Origin: Ophiosphaerella korrae
Lineage: Eukaryota; Ascomycota; Dothideomycetes; Pleosporales; Phaeosphaeriaceae
Assembly (NCBI GenBank): GCA_028456385.1
Contig: JALNQF010000576.1
Coordinates: 1 to 21,554 of the forward strand
Reading direction: 5' to 3'
Length of the DNA stretch: 21,554 bases
Shown: piece by piece, positions 1 through 10,424 of the stretch
Numbering within the stretch: position 1 is the stretch's first letter
Layout of the letters: each line of letters opens with the position of its first letter
The notes under the pieces: model-generated
The model's input: the letters and a program-made list of their open reading frames with translations, nothing else
The model's database searches: none
What the model was told of the DNA's origin: nothing
Translations under genes and position numbers: made by a program

Positions 1-391
1 AAAAGCTTATATAGTAATCTATAATAACTATAAATAATAGAAGATATTTTACAACTATCTTATATTAGCGTTCTATAGTTAAAGGATTAAATTACTAATA
101 CTATCCTAATAATATGTATTTCTACTAACTATATAGTAATATAGTCTTAGTAATTTTATTACTTTATATTTACTAAGATCGTAAATTTACAAATTTATTA
201 TATAATAGCTTTATAACTTTGTATTTACTAAGATTGTAAATTTATAAATTTATTACGTATCCTAATTATAGTTAGTTTTCTAATTAAGCTTATTATCTTA
301 TAAGTTGTTACCCTACTTATCTTATACTTCGTGTATAGCTAAGCGTAGACTAATTAGTTCTATCTTAATTTCCTATATTACTACTATAATA
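1..391 (-). repeat. LTR, left copy (3' LTR of the minus-strand element)
   Basis: This stretch repeats almost base for base at 6618-7008. Similarity stops abruptly after the shared ACTACTATAATA, followed by CTAGTC here and TTATTA in the other copy. Differences are mostly transitions, as expected if RIP hit the two copies independently. The inner edge adjoins a purine-rich tract on the element's sense strand. The terminal dinucleotides on both ends are TA, consistent with original TG...CA ends converted by RIP. The outermost base probably lies just outside the window. Confidence 0.92.
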
Positions 392-407
392 CTAGTCTTT
401 TTTCTAC
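392..407 (-). other. Candidate polypurine tract
   Basis: On the minus strand this reads GTAGAAAAAAGACTAG, a purine-rich run immediately before the 3' LTR. That is where plus-strand priming occurs in LTR retrotransposons. Position and composition fit; function is inferred. Confidence 0.6.
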
Positions 408-1009
408 GTAGTCTCTTATTTTACTATACTAGAGCTAAGGTTATTAATTTTATTTCTTTATTAATCTCTAGTTCCTTATTACTCTCTATACTATCTTGTT
501 TTTAGTATAATAAACTTCTCCTTGTAGCTTGTATTATTTATAATAGGGTTAAGATATTTCCTTATTATTATTACGCTAAACTTAGTATTACTTACCTTAT
601 ATCTTTAAATAATAGTAAATATTATAACAAGTGTATTCTTGCTAATATTTAGTATAAATACGTTTCTTCTACAGTTTTACTTACTAAGTATAAGTGTTTA
701 ATTTCTATATAGTCTCCTTCTACTAAATTATATAGGGCGAGCTATTAATAAGGTATAAGCATAATTATTATTATAGCTTACTATAGCTAAGGCTAAGTAT
801 AAGTTAACTCTTTATAAGCTAGTAGAGCTTTATTCTTATATTAAGCGTCTTTATAAGATAAAAGCTTATAATAACGCTAAGTTATCTAAATAGTCTTGTA
901 CTTTAGAAGCTAAGTTAGATTTAGATAATATAGTAGAGGCTACTCTAGCTCCTATTATATTAGGCGCTCTTATCGCCTCTCTATCTAGTAGTAGTATTAT
1001 TAGTTTTCT
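408..1009. other. Retrotransposon 3' internal region with no sense-strand domain
   Basis: About 600 bp lie between the chromodomain and the 3' LTR. I see no recognisable minus-strand protein here. The plus strand from about 777 to 1019 is unusually open, with one TAG in some 80 codons (see findings). Otherwise it is AT-rich RIP-altered sequence. Confidence 0.5.
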
Positions 1010-1049
1010 TAGTTTGCTATAAGGTATTTTAGAAAGTTTTAACTTTAGA

Positions 1050-1215
1050 ACTCTTTTAGTTTCTTAAAGTAATTAAGATTATCTTTTAGTTCTTATATTT
1101 CTTCTTATAGTTTACCTTTCTTGTCTATACTTATCTACTCTACTAGGTAGTAGTTCCTACTATTATAGAACTAATATTCTAAAATTTTCTTAACTTCCTA
1201 TTCTTCTTATTCTCT
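1050..1215 (-). other. C-terminal chromodomain relic of Pol
   Basis: Downstream of the integrase and in the same frame, the minus strand reads a YYLVE core followed, after about a dozen residues, by L-stop-EE and then a short Leu/Lys-rich helix. This matches the chromodomain pattern Y-L-V-K/E-W...TWE, with both Trp positions turned into TAG or TAA as RIP of TGG would give. Chromodomains tether chromovirus integrases to modified histones, which would fit insertion in silent AT-rich chromatin. Confidence 0.8.
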
Positions 1216-4200
1216 ATACATATCTACTTTATATACAAGTAGTTTTACTTTCTATAGTACTTTCTCTAGTAGTACTACGTAGAATATTAGGTGTATCTTT
1301 ATTTTATCTAGTAGTTTTAGCTTAAATATAACTAGTGTAACTTTTTTCTTAATTTTATATAGTCCTATTTTAACGTAATCTAGTTTTAAACTAGGTTATT
1401 TACTTTTTATATTTTTTCTAACTAACTATACTTTTTCTCTCTCTCTAAATTAAGGTCCTTCTTAGTATTTCTTATTATAGTACTTTACTATCTAATCTTA
1501 TAAGAATTCTATATCCTATTATAATTAGTTGTATATATCTTTAAGTCTATTTATAAAGTTTTCTCTTCTTAGAGACTAGGATGCTTAGGTTTTTAGTATT
1601 CTATACGTATTAGAGTTAAATCTATAGTTTATAAAGAAAAGTAATACTCTTGTTACTATATTCTTTGCGCTGTTGTATGCTAACTATACTATAGGTAGTA
1701 GTTATACCTAATTATTCTAATTATAGTTAAAGTAGTATCTTAGGTATTGCTCTACTATTTAATTTACGCGTTCTAATTATCTATTTATCTATAGATAATA
1801 TACTATTAATATTGTATATTAAATTCCTAATTATACTAATATTGTTCCCTATAATTTTAATATAAATCGTACGTCTCTATCTATAATAATCTTATCTAGT
1901 ATACTATATTAGCTAATTATAGTTCCTAGAACTTAGTATATAGTAACTTCTATCCTACTTTTTTCTTTATATAGTCTAAAGTATAAGTACTTTATAAGTT
2001 TATCTACTATTATTAGAATTCTATTGTATTTAACTCCTAATATTAAGTCTTTAGACTTTAGTAGTTTTGTAATAAAGTTTATTGTAATAACTCTCTATAG
2101 TCTTTTTAGTACCTTAACTAGTTATAGTATCCTATATAGTGTATATCTATTGTACTTGTTCTTATAATATTCTATATAGTCTTGTAGTACTTCTATTACT
2201 AATTATCTTACTTTTAGGATATAGTAATCTCTTAGTAGTCTATCTAGTATCTTGTTAATACCTTAATATCTATATACTAGTAGTTTATAAAATTATTATA
2301 TAAACTCTCTCTATATCTTCTTTAGAATATATATTCTTCTATAGGCTTCTATAATTCCTTCTTAAATCTTAAGCTTTATTATTTCCTTAGGGGCTTTTTC
2401 TATTTCTTCTTAAATCTATTTATCTAGTACGTTATTCTTTCTTTTAAGTATTGTAGCTACCTTAAGTATATTTAGGATTAGGTATCTTTTTTTATTCTTA
2501 ATTAGAACTATACTAGTAGCGTTTACTTCTTCTTATAAGTCTAGTCTTCTACTTAGGGTATCTATAAATTAGTTATCTTTACTCTTAGTATATATTATTT
2601 CTATATTAAATATTAATAGAAACTCTTACTATCTTATATAGTGTTATAACAAGTCTTTATTTATTATAAATCCTTTAAGATTCTTATAGTCTATATAAAC
2701 CTTTATTCTATACATTACTCTTTATAAATATACTCTCTATTATTTAAATACTTTATATATCGCTAGTATTTCTTTATTATAGATTAGGTAGTTAAGTTCT
2801 ACTAGCTTTATTTTCTTAAAGAAATACTTAACTAAGTATTCTTATTTTATATCTTAGTCTTTTTATATTACTACTATCCTATAGACTAAGTTAGATACGT
2901 CTATTTTTACTATTACTAGTAGGTCTAGGTTATATATCTATATAACTAGGTTTTCTATAAATCTTTGTTTAATTTAGTTAAATACTTTTTCGCATTCCTT
3001 AGTCTATTTAAATAGCGTATCTTTCTTTATAAGGTTTATTAGTAGTTCTATTAGGTCTAACTAATTAACTATTAAGTTTTTATAGAAGTTTACTAATCTA
3101 TAGAATTGTTGTACCTCCTATAAATTCCTAGGTGTTAGCTATTCTTAGATTGTTTTAATTTTGTTTAAGTTAATCCTAATTTTTCCTAGTTCTATAATAA
3201 ATCTTAAGAACTCTATTTTCTTTATATAGAATTTACACTTTCTTATTTTAAGAAATAATTTACTTTCTACTAGTTTTTTTAATACTTTGTACACGTACTA
3301 TATATATTCTTTCTCTATTTCTAAGAATATAAAGATATTATCTAAGTATACAAATATAAATATATCTAAGTACTCTCTTAGTACTATGTTAATTCTCTCC
3401 TAGAATACTACTAGTGCGTTTGTAAGTCTAAATAGTATAACTAAATATTTATATAGTTTATACTATATTCTAAATATAGTTTTCTATTTATCTCCTTCTT
3501 TAATTCCAATCTAGCAGTAGGCGTTTTAGATATCTAGTTTTATAAAGATTTATACTTTCTATAGCTTATCTTGTATTTTATTAATTTGTAGTAAGAGGTA
3601 TTAGTTCTTACTTATAATTATGTTTATTTTCCTAAAATCTATATAGGGTCGCTTTTTATCTATCTCTTTCTTATCTATAAATATAAGTCTATATACTACT
3701 AAGGATTTAGATTCCTATATCTATATTTTCTTAATTACATTCTATATAAATGTTTATTTAATCTTAGATTCTTCTTCTATTTTTCTATATACTAGGCTCT
3801 ATTCTACGTTCTTTTCTTCTTCTAGTTCTATTACTAGGTCTTATAGTTAATGTTCTAGAAGGTAATTGTCTAGTTTAGTAAGTTACTTTTCTTACTTCTT
3901 ATATTCCTCTAGGAACTATCCTTTATATATAATTATGTTAGCTTTTAATATATCTTTCTTAGGGTAACTAATTTTCTCTATTCTCTAATTAATTCTTAGG
4001 TTAGCTAGTTATAACTATAGTATTCCTAATATTACGTCTTATTTGTTATTAATTGTTGTTATGTCTATAACTATATTCTTAATTTCTAGTCTTTCTAACC
4101 TTAGTGTTAAAGGTATTGTCTTAAATCTAATAAGTTCCTAGAAGAGTTTTCCTTTAATCGTACTTAATTATTAAGCGTATTTTTTTGTTATATAACTTAT

Positions 4201-5466
4201 TCCCTAGCTTTCTATAAACTTCTTAGATATAAAGTTCTTTATAGCTCTACTATTAATTATAATATATATTTTCTATCCTTAGTATATACCTATTTTTATA
4301 ACGTTTAGGCCTATTATACTTTGTAGCTTTTCTTACTTAGGTCTTTCTTTAAATTATCTATCTTTCTAGAGCTATTGTCTTGTTTTACGTTTATAATTCT
4401 TGTGTTTTAGATATTTATTAAATATATACTTATACTATAGTTGTATTCTTTTAACCTATTCTTTAGATAGCTTAGGTCCTAGTCTAATTAATATGTATTC
4501 CTTGTTAGGGATCTAGATTATCTCTTAACTTTTAATTTCTTTCTTTAGGATAACTTTCGTGTAGTCTTGTCCTTTTTTAGGCTATACGTAGTTTTATACT
4601 TTCTCTTTACTATATAAGTAGTAGTATATGTTTAAATATAATACCTATGCGATTTCTGTATATACTAGGTATTCTAGGTCTATTCTCTCGTCGTCCCCTT
4701 CCTAGTATCTATCTATACTAGGTCTTTTAGTTACTAGGATATAGTATATTACTAGTACTTGTAGTGTATAGGCTTTGTTAATCTATCGCGTTTTCCTTAC
4801 AAGATACTACTACTCTCTTTAAGTAGGTATTCTTCCTACTATAGCTATATTCTACTCTATCTACTATTAGAATATTATAAACTTTATTACTCTAGGATTA
4901 CGTTCTTTTTAGTCTTTATACACTTCCTCTATACTTATAACTAGTAAGTATTTTTAAACGAATTTCTAGTTTTTATTTTATTCTAACGTATCTATTATTA
5001 TATAGCTATTGTAGCTATATATATTTAACTAGGTATACTCTATATCTCTTACGTTAACTTATCTCTCGTCTTCTTTTAGTTCTTTAGAAGTAACTATAGT
5101 AGTCTCTTTATCTAGTGCTAGTTTTTTAGCCTAGATTAATAGTGCTAGGGGCTCTTCCCCTTCTAGATCTTCTACTAGTAAGTTTATTACGTATACTATT
5201 TCTTCTAGCTACGCTTTTATTCTATCTTCTTTTATTACAGCTACTCTATATCTCTATTTCTATAGGAACTATACTACTCCCTATTTACTAAAAAAGTATA
5301 TGTAGTAGTTATTATTATAATAAAAGGTCTAATAGAGTATTATATATTATACTTCTTTGCTCCTAGCTACTTTGTTCTATAGTTTAGCTTATACTTTTAG
5401 TACTTCCTTTCTATTCTTAGTTATCTTTAACTAAGTTTTATTATCTTTTTTAGGATCTTTACTTCT

Positions 5467-5577
5467 ATAGTCCTTTACAAAGTGTCCTAGTTTCTTACAT
5501 TTATAATATACTATATCCTTTTTTAACTTTAATTAGTAGTTCTTTGCGTAGTAGCCTAGTTTACTATAGTTAAAGCA
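5467..5577 (-). other. Two tandem CCHC zinc knuckles in the Gag relic
   Basis: The first knuckle (5467-5508) reads YYKCKKLGHFVKDY and the second (5536-5577) CFNYSKLGYYAKNY. Both keep the exact C-x2-C-x4-H-x4-C spacing. In the first, Cys 1 and Cys 4 have become Tyr. In the second, Cys 2, the His and Cys 4 have become Tyr. All five are single transitions at TG or CA. In live elements these knuckles bind the genomic RNA during packaging. Confidence 0.9.
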
Positions 5578-6617
5578 CGTAAAGTCTTTATTCTTCTTTT
5601 TCTTTCTATCCTTATTAGTATTAAAGACTATAGGGTCTCCCTTGTTATAGTTCTAAGTAGATCTATACTTATTTTTCTTCTATTCTTAAAGATTATTATT
5701 AATCTATATTACCTATTACTTTAGGGCTTCTAGTATTTATAGTTTTTCTATATAGATTATTTTGTATTATATCTTCTTGTTTAGTCTCTGTTTAAACTAT
5801 AATATTAGAGATAGCTTTTTCTATTCTATATTTTATAATAGTTATTTAAACTATAATATATATACTAGAATACTCTTATTCTATATAAGCTTCTTAAGCC
5901 TTTCTTTTACTTATTAGGTAATATCTATATCTCTAAATACTACTCTTATTTGTCTAGTAAAGTATTCGTAACTTCTAAAGATAGCTCTAGTTTTATCTTT
6001 CTAGTTTATTACTATATATATTGTATAATCTATCTAGTAGGGTTTAAACTATCTTATTACGTCTCCTTCGAGATACATTCTAATATATATTACCTTCTTA
6101 TCTTCTCTAGTAAAGTATAGTACTTATATATTAATCTAGAGTTATACTAAGGCTATAAAAGGTCTTAGGTTCTCTCTTATTCTATTAAACTTCTTAATTA
6201 TAGGTATCTTTAGTAGTTTCTTCGTTGTACTTATTTCTAGTCGTTAGGTAATTAGTTCTATCTAGTTCTATCCTTTAATAATAGCTTTAATCTATACTTT
6301 ATTCTACTTTGTATAGTCTTGTAGTTCCTTCTTCTATATTTCTAAAGTATTAATTACTATTTTTATATTTTCTTTGTCTAAGATTAGATTATTTATACGA
6401 TTTTTAATTATTTCCTATACTATACTTTCTAATTTATAACTACTTATAGGTGCCTTAGCTAATTTCTATATTAAACTTTCTACTATCGTGTTAGCTAAAC
6501 TATACGCTACTTACGCTTTACTTCTTGTAATAACTAAATTAGTAAGGTATAATAGGCTACCTATTATTAACTATAGGTACCTATCTTGTAAGAGTTAGTA
6601 GATTGTAAAGTAATAAT

Positions 6618-7008
6618 AAAAGCTTATATAGTAATCTATAATAACTATAAATAATAGAAAATATTTTGTAACTATCTTGTATTAGCGTTCTATAGTTAAA
6701 GGATTAAATTACTAATACTATCCTAATAATATGTATTTCTACTAACTATATAGTAATATAGTCTTAGCAACTTTATTACTTTATATTTACTAAGATCTCG
6801 AATTTATAAATTTGTTATATAATAGCTTTACAACTTTGTATTTACTAAGATTGTAAATTTACGAATTTATTACGTATCTTAATTATAGTTAGTTTCTTAA
6901 TTAAGCTTATTATCTTATAGGTTATTACCCTACTTATCCTATACTTCGTGTACAGCTAAGTGTAGACTAATTAGTTCTATCTCGATTTCCCTTATTACTA
7001 CTATAATA
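6618..7008 (-). repeat. LTR, right copy (5' LTR of the minus-strand element)
   Basis: Direct repeat of 1-391 with the same length. It starts at AAAAGCTTATATAGTAATCT and ends at ACTACTATAATA. A T at 6617 may be the true first base, making the LTR 392 bp with TA at both ends (from TG and CA). For the minus-strand element this is the promoter-bearing 5' LTR. I could not identify a primer binding site with confidence just inside it, since RIP would have altered a TGG start. Confidence 0.92.
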
Positions 7009-7079
7009 TTATTAATTTCTTTTAACAATTCTTTATATAATATAGCTTAAAGTTATTAACTACTAAAAGTTTTTAAAGA

Positions 7080-7640
7080 ATTATAAGTAAATTAAAAAGT
7101 AATAACTAATATATAAATAATATTTATATAATAAATACTAAGTAAAATATAATTTTTAATTAAAGATTTTAAAGTATTATTACTTATAGTTAGGAATTAG
7201 ATTTTTAATTTTATCTTAATAATAAATATCTTATAATCTTTATACTTATAATACTATATTACTTTATAGTATTCTTTAGTTTATATACTTTATAGATCTA
7301 TAAGTTACTTTTTATATATTCTACTTATATTTTATTTTTTAAACTAAGTTATTACTTTACTTATTTTATACTTTATTAGTACTTAAGCTAAAACTAATTA
7401 GTTTTTTATAAATTTCTTCTATTATAAGTATAATATTTTATATTTTTATTTCTTTACTATTTTTATATACTTCTTAAATTTTTTTTCTTACTTAATATTT
7501 TATATACTCTTTCTTTTACTTATCTATATATTTATCTAATATAACTTTTTTATACTCTTCTATCTTACTCTTATACTAACTTTTACTCTACTTTTACTTT
7601 CTTACTATTTACTACTAATTAGTTACTTTTTTATTCTATT
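7080..7640 (-). pseudogene. Unidentified Lys/Glu-rich coding relic
   Basis: Immediately outside the 5' LTR, the minus strand has a frame (codons at plus positions equal to 1 modulo 3; checked at 7165 and 7534) that reads as a plausible protein once TAA/TAG are tolerated. It opens with charged helical sequence such as KIEEYKKVILDKYIDK, suggesting a coiled coil, then a mixed region ending near 7080. It may extend rightwards to about 7900. I do not recognise the family. Base composition here is even more AT-rich than in the neighbouring retrotransposon, suggesting older or heavier mutation. It could be part of another transposon into which, or beside which, the chromovirus inserted. Confidence 0.4.
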
Positions 7641-8221
7641 ATAACTTCTTTACTATATAACTTATTTTACTTTACTTTACTTCTTTCTTATATAGAATTA
7701 AATTCTAAAATTAGTAAATTATTATTTATAATATTCTAAATATAATAACTTCTTTATTATCTCTTTAACTTTTAGAACTAAATTCTTATTTATTATTATC
7801 TTCTTTATTTTATAATTTTTTATCTTTTACTATAATATATATAATATTCTCTCTTTAACTTTTTTCTTTAAACTTACTTTATCTACTTTAATTATATAGT
7901 ATAATATATTTATCTTTAGTATATCTACTTAAAATATATCTATAAAAATAACTAATTTTTATTACTTAGTAGTAATTTTAGGATTATTATAAAATAAAAG
8001 AATTAAAAGTTAACTTTATAATAAGTTAAAGTAGAAAAATAGTATATAGGAGAAGATTACACAATTCTAAGATAAACTACTAAGGTAATTAGGTACTAGA
8101 TTATTAGTCTTACTAATTCTTAAGTATATAGAGTTAATTTATATATAGCTTTATACTTTGTAGTCTAATTAACTTCTTACTTATATAAAGATTATTCTTT
8201 ATACTTTTATTTTCTATTTTA
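7641..8221. other. Extremely AT-rich spacer
   Basis: Long T- and A-rich runs with few G or C. Beyond a possible extension of the relic to the left, I see no gene, hairpin or tandem repeat until the minisatellite begins at 8222. Confidence 0.4.
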
Positions 8222-8778
8222 TAAGTTAATATAAAGTTAACTATAAGCTAATAAAATAAGTTAACTATAAGCTAATAAAATAAGTTAACTTTAAGTTAAT
8301 ATAATAAGTTAACTTTAAGTTAATAAGATAAGTTAACAACAAGCTAATATAACAAGATAACTTTAAGTTAATAAGATAAGTAACTGCAAGGTAATATAGC
8401 AAGTTAACTATAAGCAAATGCAACGAGTTACTACAAGCTAATGCAACGAGTTACTACAAGCTAATAAGACGAGTGAACTTCGAGTTAATAAGATGAGTTA
8501 ACTGCGAGCTAATAAGATAAGTGACTGCGAGCTAATGCGACGAGTTGACTTCGAGTTGATAAGATAAATGACTGCGAGCTGATGTGACGAGTTACTGCGA
8601 GCCAATGAGATGAGTGACTGCGAGCTGATGCGACGAGTGATTGTGAGCTGATGCGACGAGTGACTACGAGCTGATGCGACGAGTTACTGCGAGCTGATGA
8701 GATGAGTAACTGCGAGCTAATAAGATGAGTGACTGCGAGCTGATGCGACGAGTGACTGCGAGCTAACTGCGAGTTGAT
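8222..8778. repeat. About 24 copies of a 23-bp minisatellite with a mutation gradient
   Basis: The unit at the right end reads GACGAGTGACTGCGAGCTGA plus three bases. At the left end the same unit reads like AATAAGTTAACTATAAGCTA. Copies in between are intermediate. The differences are G-to-A and C-to-T transitions plus occasional one-base indels. The unit is best preserved between about 8560 and 8770. I see no coding function. Confidence 0.93.
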
Positions 8779-9179
8779 ATTTTGTCTACATTAGAGGTTA
8801 GAAATCGCACGAAGTACAGTCCTTATACCCGGCAATATTAAGGGACAATATTAAGGTACAGTCCTTATACCTAGTAATATCGAGGTACAATACCCGGCAA
8901 TATCGAGGTACAGTGCCCCTATTGCTATCAAACTTCACGACGCTGCATCTTAACAACAAGAAGAGATATAAGAAATTGAATTGAAGATTTGGAATCGCAG
9001 CGTCTTACTGCACAAGATAGGTTATTAGTATTATTTTATTAAGGCTTATACAAGGAAGACAATATCAAAGGACATTACGGACTATCTTAGTAGCAATACG
9101 CCAGGCATATTGTCAAATCTAATACATATATAGGTCCTCTATAGGTACGCTACGGGTACGCCCCCTATCTTAGGCTACT
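8779..9179. other. GC-normal island without a recognised gene
   Basis: Unlike the rest of the window, this stretch has ordinary CpA and TpG content and GC-rich words such as CCCGGC and GGTACGCC. I translated both strands and found no convincing protein; stops are frequent in all frames tried. The left part holds the short repeat at 8813-8920. It may be a single-copy spacer that escaped RIP, or the unmutated end of a mobile element. Confidence 0.6.
8813..8920. repeat. Short degenerate tandem repeat in the GC-normal island
   Basis: The words GTACAGTCCTTATACC and GGCAATATCGAG alternate here. GTACAGT occurs at 8814, 8856 and 8908, with a variant GTACAAT near 8886. Spacing is irregular (roughly 20 to 42 bp), so this is a small, partly deleted array. 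The sequence is not RIP-converted. Confidence 0.7.
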
Positions 9180-9219
9180 AGGATATTAACACTTTTTCTA
9201 ACAAAAGTGCTAATCTCCT
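9180..9219. repeat. Palindrome P1 of a dispersed family (least mutated copy)
   Basis: The left arm AGGATATTAACACTTTT (9180-9196) pairs with the right arm AAAAGTGCTAATCTCCT (9203-9219) at 15 of 17 positions, around a 6-base loop. It lies at the edge of the GC-normal island, so its right arm is probably closest to the ancestral sequence. Related palindromes recur at 11424, 13340, 15881 and 16116. Confidence 0.85.
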
Positions 9220-9362
9220 GCCCCTTACCCTCCTTAAATACTACATTGTTATACGTATAATATCCTACTTTATATTACTTGTAATTAATATAATATTATA
9301 CTATTTATCCTATTATAATAAATATAATATCTTATTTTCCTCTTTACTACATCTAAATAAAT

Positions 9363-9520
9363 ATATAATATCCTACTTTATACCTTATATAATATCCTAC
9401 TCTATTCTTATAATATCCTACTCTATTCCTATAATATCCTACTCTATACTTATAATATCCTACTTTATACCTAGAATATCCTACTCTATTTCTAGAATAT
9501 CCTACTTTATACCTAGAATC
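9363..9520 (-). repeat. 21-bp tandem repeat encoding a heptad-like pattern on the minus strand
   Basis: The word AATATCCTAC recurs every 21 bp from 9391 to 9505, with one copy 24 bp further left and an isolated one near 9257. On the minus strand one frame reads I-L-G-I-K-stop-D, then I-I-S-I-E-stop-D and so on: a seven-residue unit with Ile at spaced positions and a TAG where Gln or Trp probably stood. Seven-residue units with regular hydrophobics are typical of coiled coils. The phase equals that of relic C, so it may be the C-terminal tail of C. I could not follow one frame through 9540-10300. Confidence 0.75.
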
Positions 9521-10330
9521 TAATAAACTTCCTACTATAGTTACCTTCTCTTTCTACTACTACCCCTATTATACTTTTAACTACTTTTCTTAACCTTAGA
9601 ACTACGTAATTATTATAACTATAACTCCTCTCTACTTACTCTATAAACTTCTCCTTGTCTACCTACTTAAATATAAATATAAATACTTAGACTACTATTA
9701 AGTACTCTTTAATTACTCTCCTAATTACTTATAGTTAGTCTATAATATCTATAACTACTAACTTTATCTTTTATTCTATACTCTTACTTATTTTTTATAG
9801 ATTAACTATTGTATATAGTACTCTTATTATATATAATAATTCTACTAAGTACTACGTACCCTCTAGTACTCTCTCTACTTATTTTTTATTTACTAACCCC
9901 TATACCCTAACTATAAACTTTAACTAGTAGCCTTAGTAGTTATTACCTATAAATAACCTTAGGTATTTATAGTACTATCTAATTACTATAAGAATAATAG
10001 ATAGTATAATCTTAATTATAAATTTATAGACCTATACTAATATATAAAGTACTCTAAGCCTTATCTATAGTATATAGAGCTAGCTTACTTAAATTAAACT
10101 TAGTACTATATATCTTATACTACTCTTGTTATTATATAAACCTTATTATACTAAAGCCTAAAGTACGTTATTACTTAAGGCTAAATATACTTAGTAATTA
10201 TATACTTATATATACTATAACTAAACTACTATTTTTAATAACTAGTAATAGGAGAAGAAATATATTATTATTATCTTATTCTATAATATATATAATAATT
10301 AAGAGAGTAAACTAGAGAGAGTTAATATAA
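9521..10330 (-). pseudogene. Probable coding relic between the 21-bp and 33-bp repeats, unidentified
   Basis: From about 9540 to 9930 the minus strand reads as a basic, Ser/Arg/Lys-rich protein segment (for example RGSSRKRR-like text just before the 21-bp repeat) when TAA/TAG are tolerated. Between 9930 and 10330 the signal is weaker and I could not settle on a frame. It may be the distal part of relic C or a separate gene. No family recognised. Confidence 0.3.
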
Positions 10331-10334
10331 AGAC

Positions 10335-10423
10335 TAATTAAGTAATTAAGAGAGTAGAAAAAAGTAGTAATTAAGTAACTAAGAGAGTAGAGAGAAGGAG
10401 TAATTAAGTAATTAAGAGAGTAG
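10335..10423 (-). repeat. 33-bp in-frame tandem repeat, 2.7 copies
   Basis: Units start at 10335, 10368 and 10401 with TAATTAAGTA(A/C)(C/T)TAAGAGAG. In the minus-strand phase of relic C this gives an 11-residue unit close to LLNYSFSLLS plus a stop codon from Gln or Trp. A more degenerate copy may precede it near 10297. The unit length is a multiple of three and it sits at the end of the readable part of C, suggesting a repeat that grew inside the gene. Confidence 0.75.
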
Positions 10424-10424
10424 A

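Larger units (their letters stand above)
1010..6575 (-). pseudogene. Gag-Pol polyprotein relic of a chromovirus, single frame
   Basis: Minus-strand frame of about 1,850 codons, broken by dozens of TAA/TAG stops. Landmarks in order: retrotransposon capsid with a LRPFIALV segment near 6145-6180; CCHC zinc knuckles at 5467-5508 and 5536-5577; protease site at 4234-4254, reading NSRA where D-S/T-G-A is expected; reverse transcriptase YxDD box at 3337-3348, reading YLDN; RNase H D-A-S box near 2890-2901, with the Asp kept; integrase zinc domain at 2260-2274 (two His now Tyr) and 2167-2178 (CxxC now YIEY); integrase catalytic Asp at 2002-2004 (IVDKL), Asp at 1873-1875 (DRDVRF) and Glu at 1771-1773 (ERVN); chromodomain near 1050-1215 with a YLVE core. 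Most residue losses are exactly what CpA-to-TpA changes give. The start is uncertain because ATG would now read ATA; a candidate lies near 6575. The end near 1010 is also approximate. Confidence 0.93.
1..7008 (-). mobile_element. RIP-inactivated Ty3/gypsy chromovirus LTR retrotransposon
   Basis: Two near-identical LTRs (1-391 and 6618-7008) bracket an internal region that reads on the minus strand. Domain order is capsid, two CCHC zinc knuckles, aspartic protease, reverse transcriptase, RNase H, integrase, chromodomain, which is the Ty3/gypsy chromovirus order. Every motif I located falls in the same minus-strand phase (codons starting at plus positions equal to 1 modulo 3), so Gag and Pol were one frame without a programmed shift. 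The LTRs align over equal lengths and differ mainly by transitions. The left LTR seems to start one base before the window, because the right copy is preceded by a T giving TA, the expected RIP product of a TG terminus. The target-site duplication cannot be tested, as the left flank lies outside the window. The element is dead: dozens of TAA/TAG stops and several lost catalytic residues. Confidence 0.95.

Noticed and set aside
305..505. 66-codon plus-strand ORF starting with ATG
   Set aside because: It straddles the inner edge of the left LTR and is antisense to the element. The composition is what a T-rich strand gives by chance, and no domain is visible.
8222..8778. CRISPR array
   Set aside because: Units abut without unique spacers and the context is fungal, so it is a minisatellite.
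9190..9216. Helitron 3' end (hairpin followed by CTAAT)
   Set aside because: The palindrome extends through CTAATCTCCT, recurs as symmetric copies at four other sites, and no Rep or Helitron helicase motif was found; the helicase here is of RecQ type.
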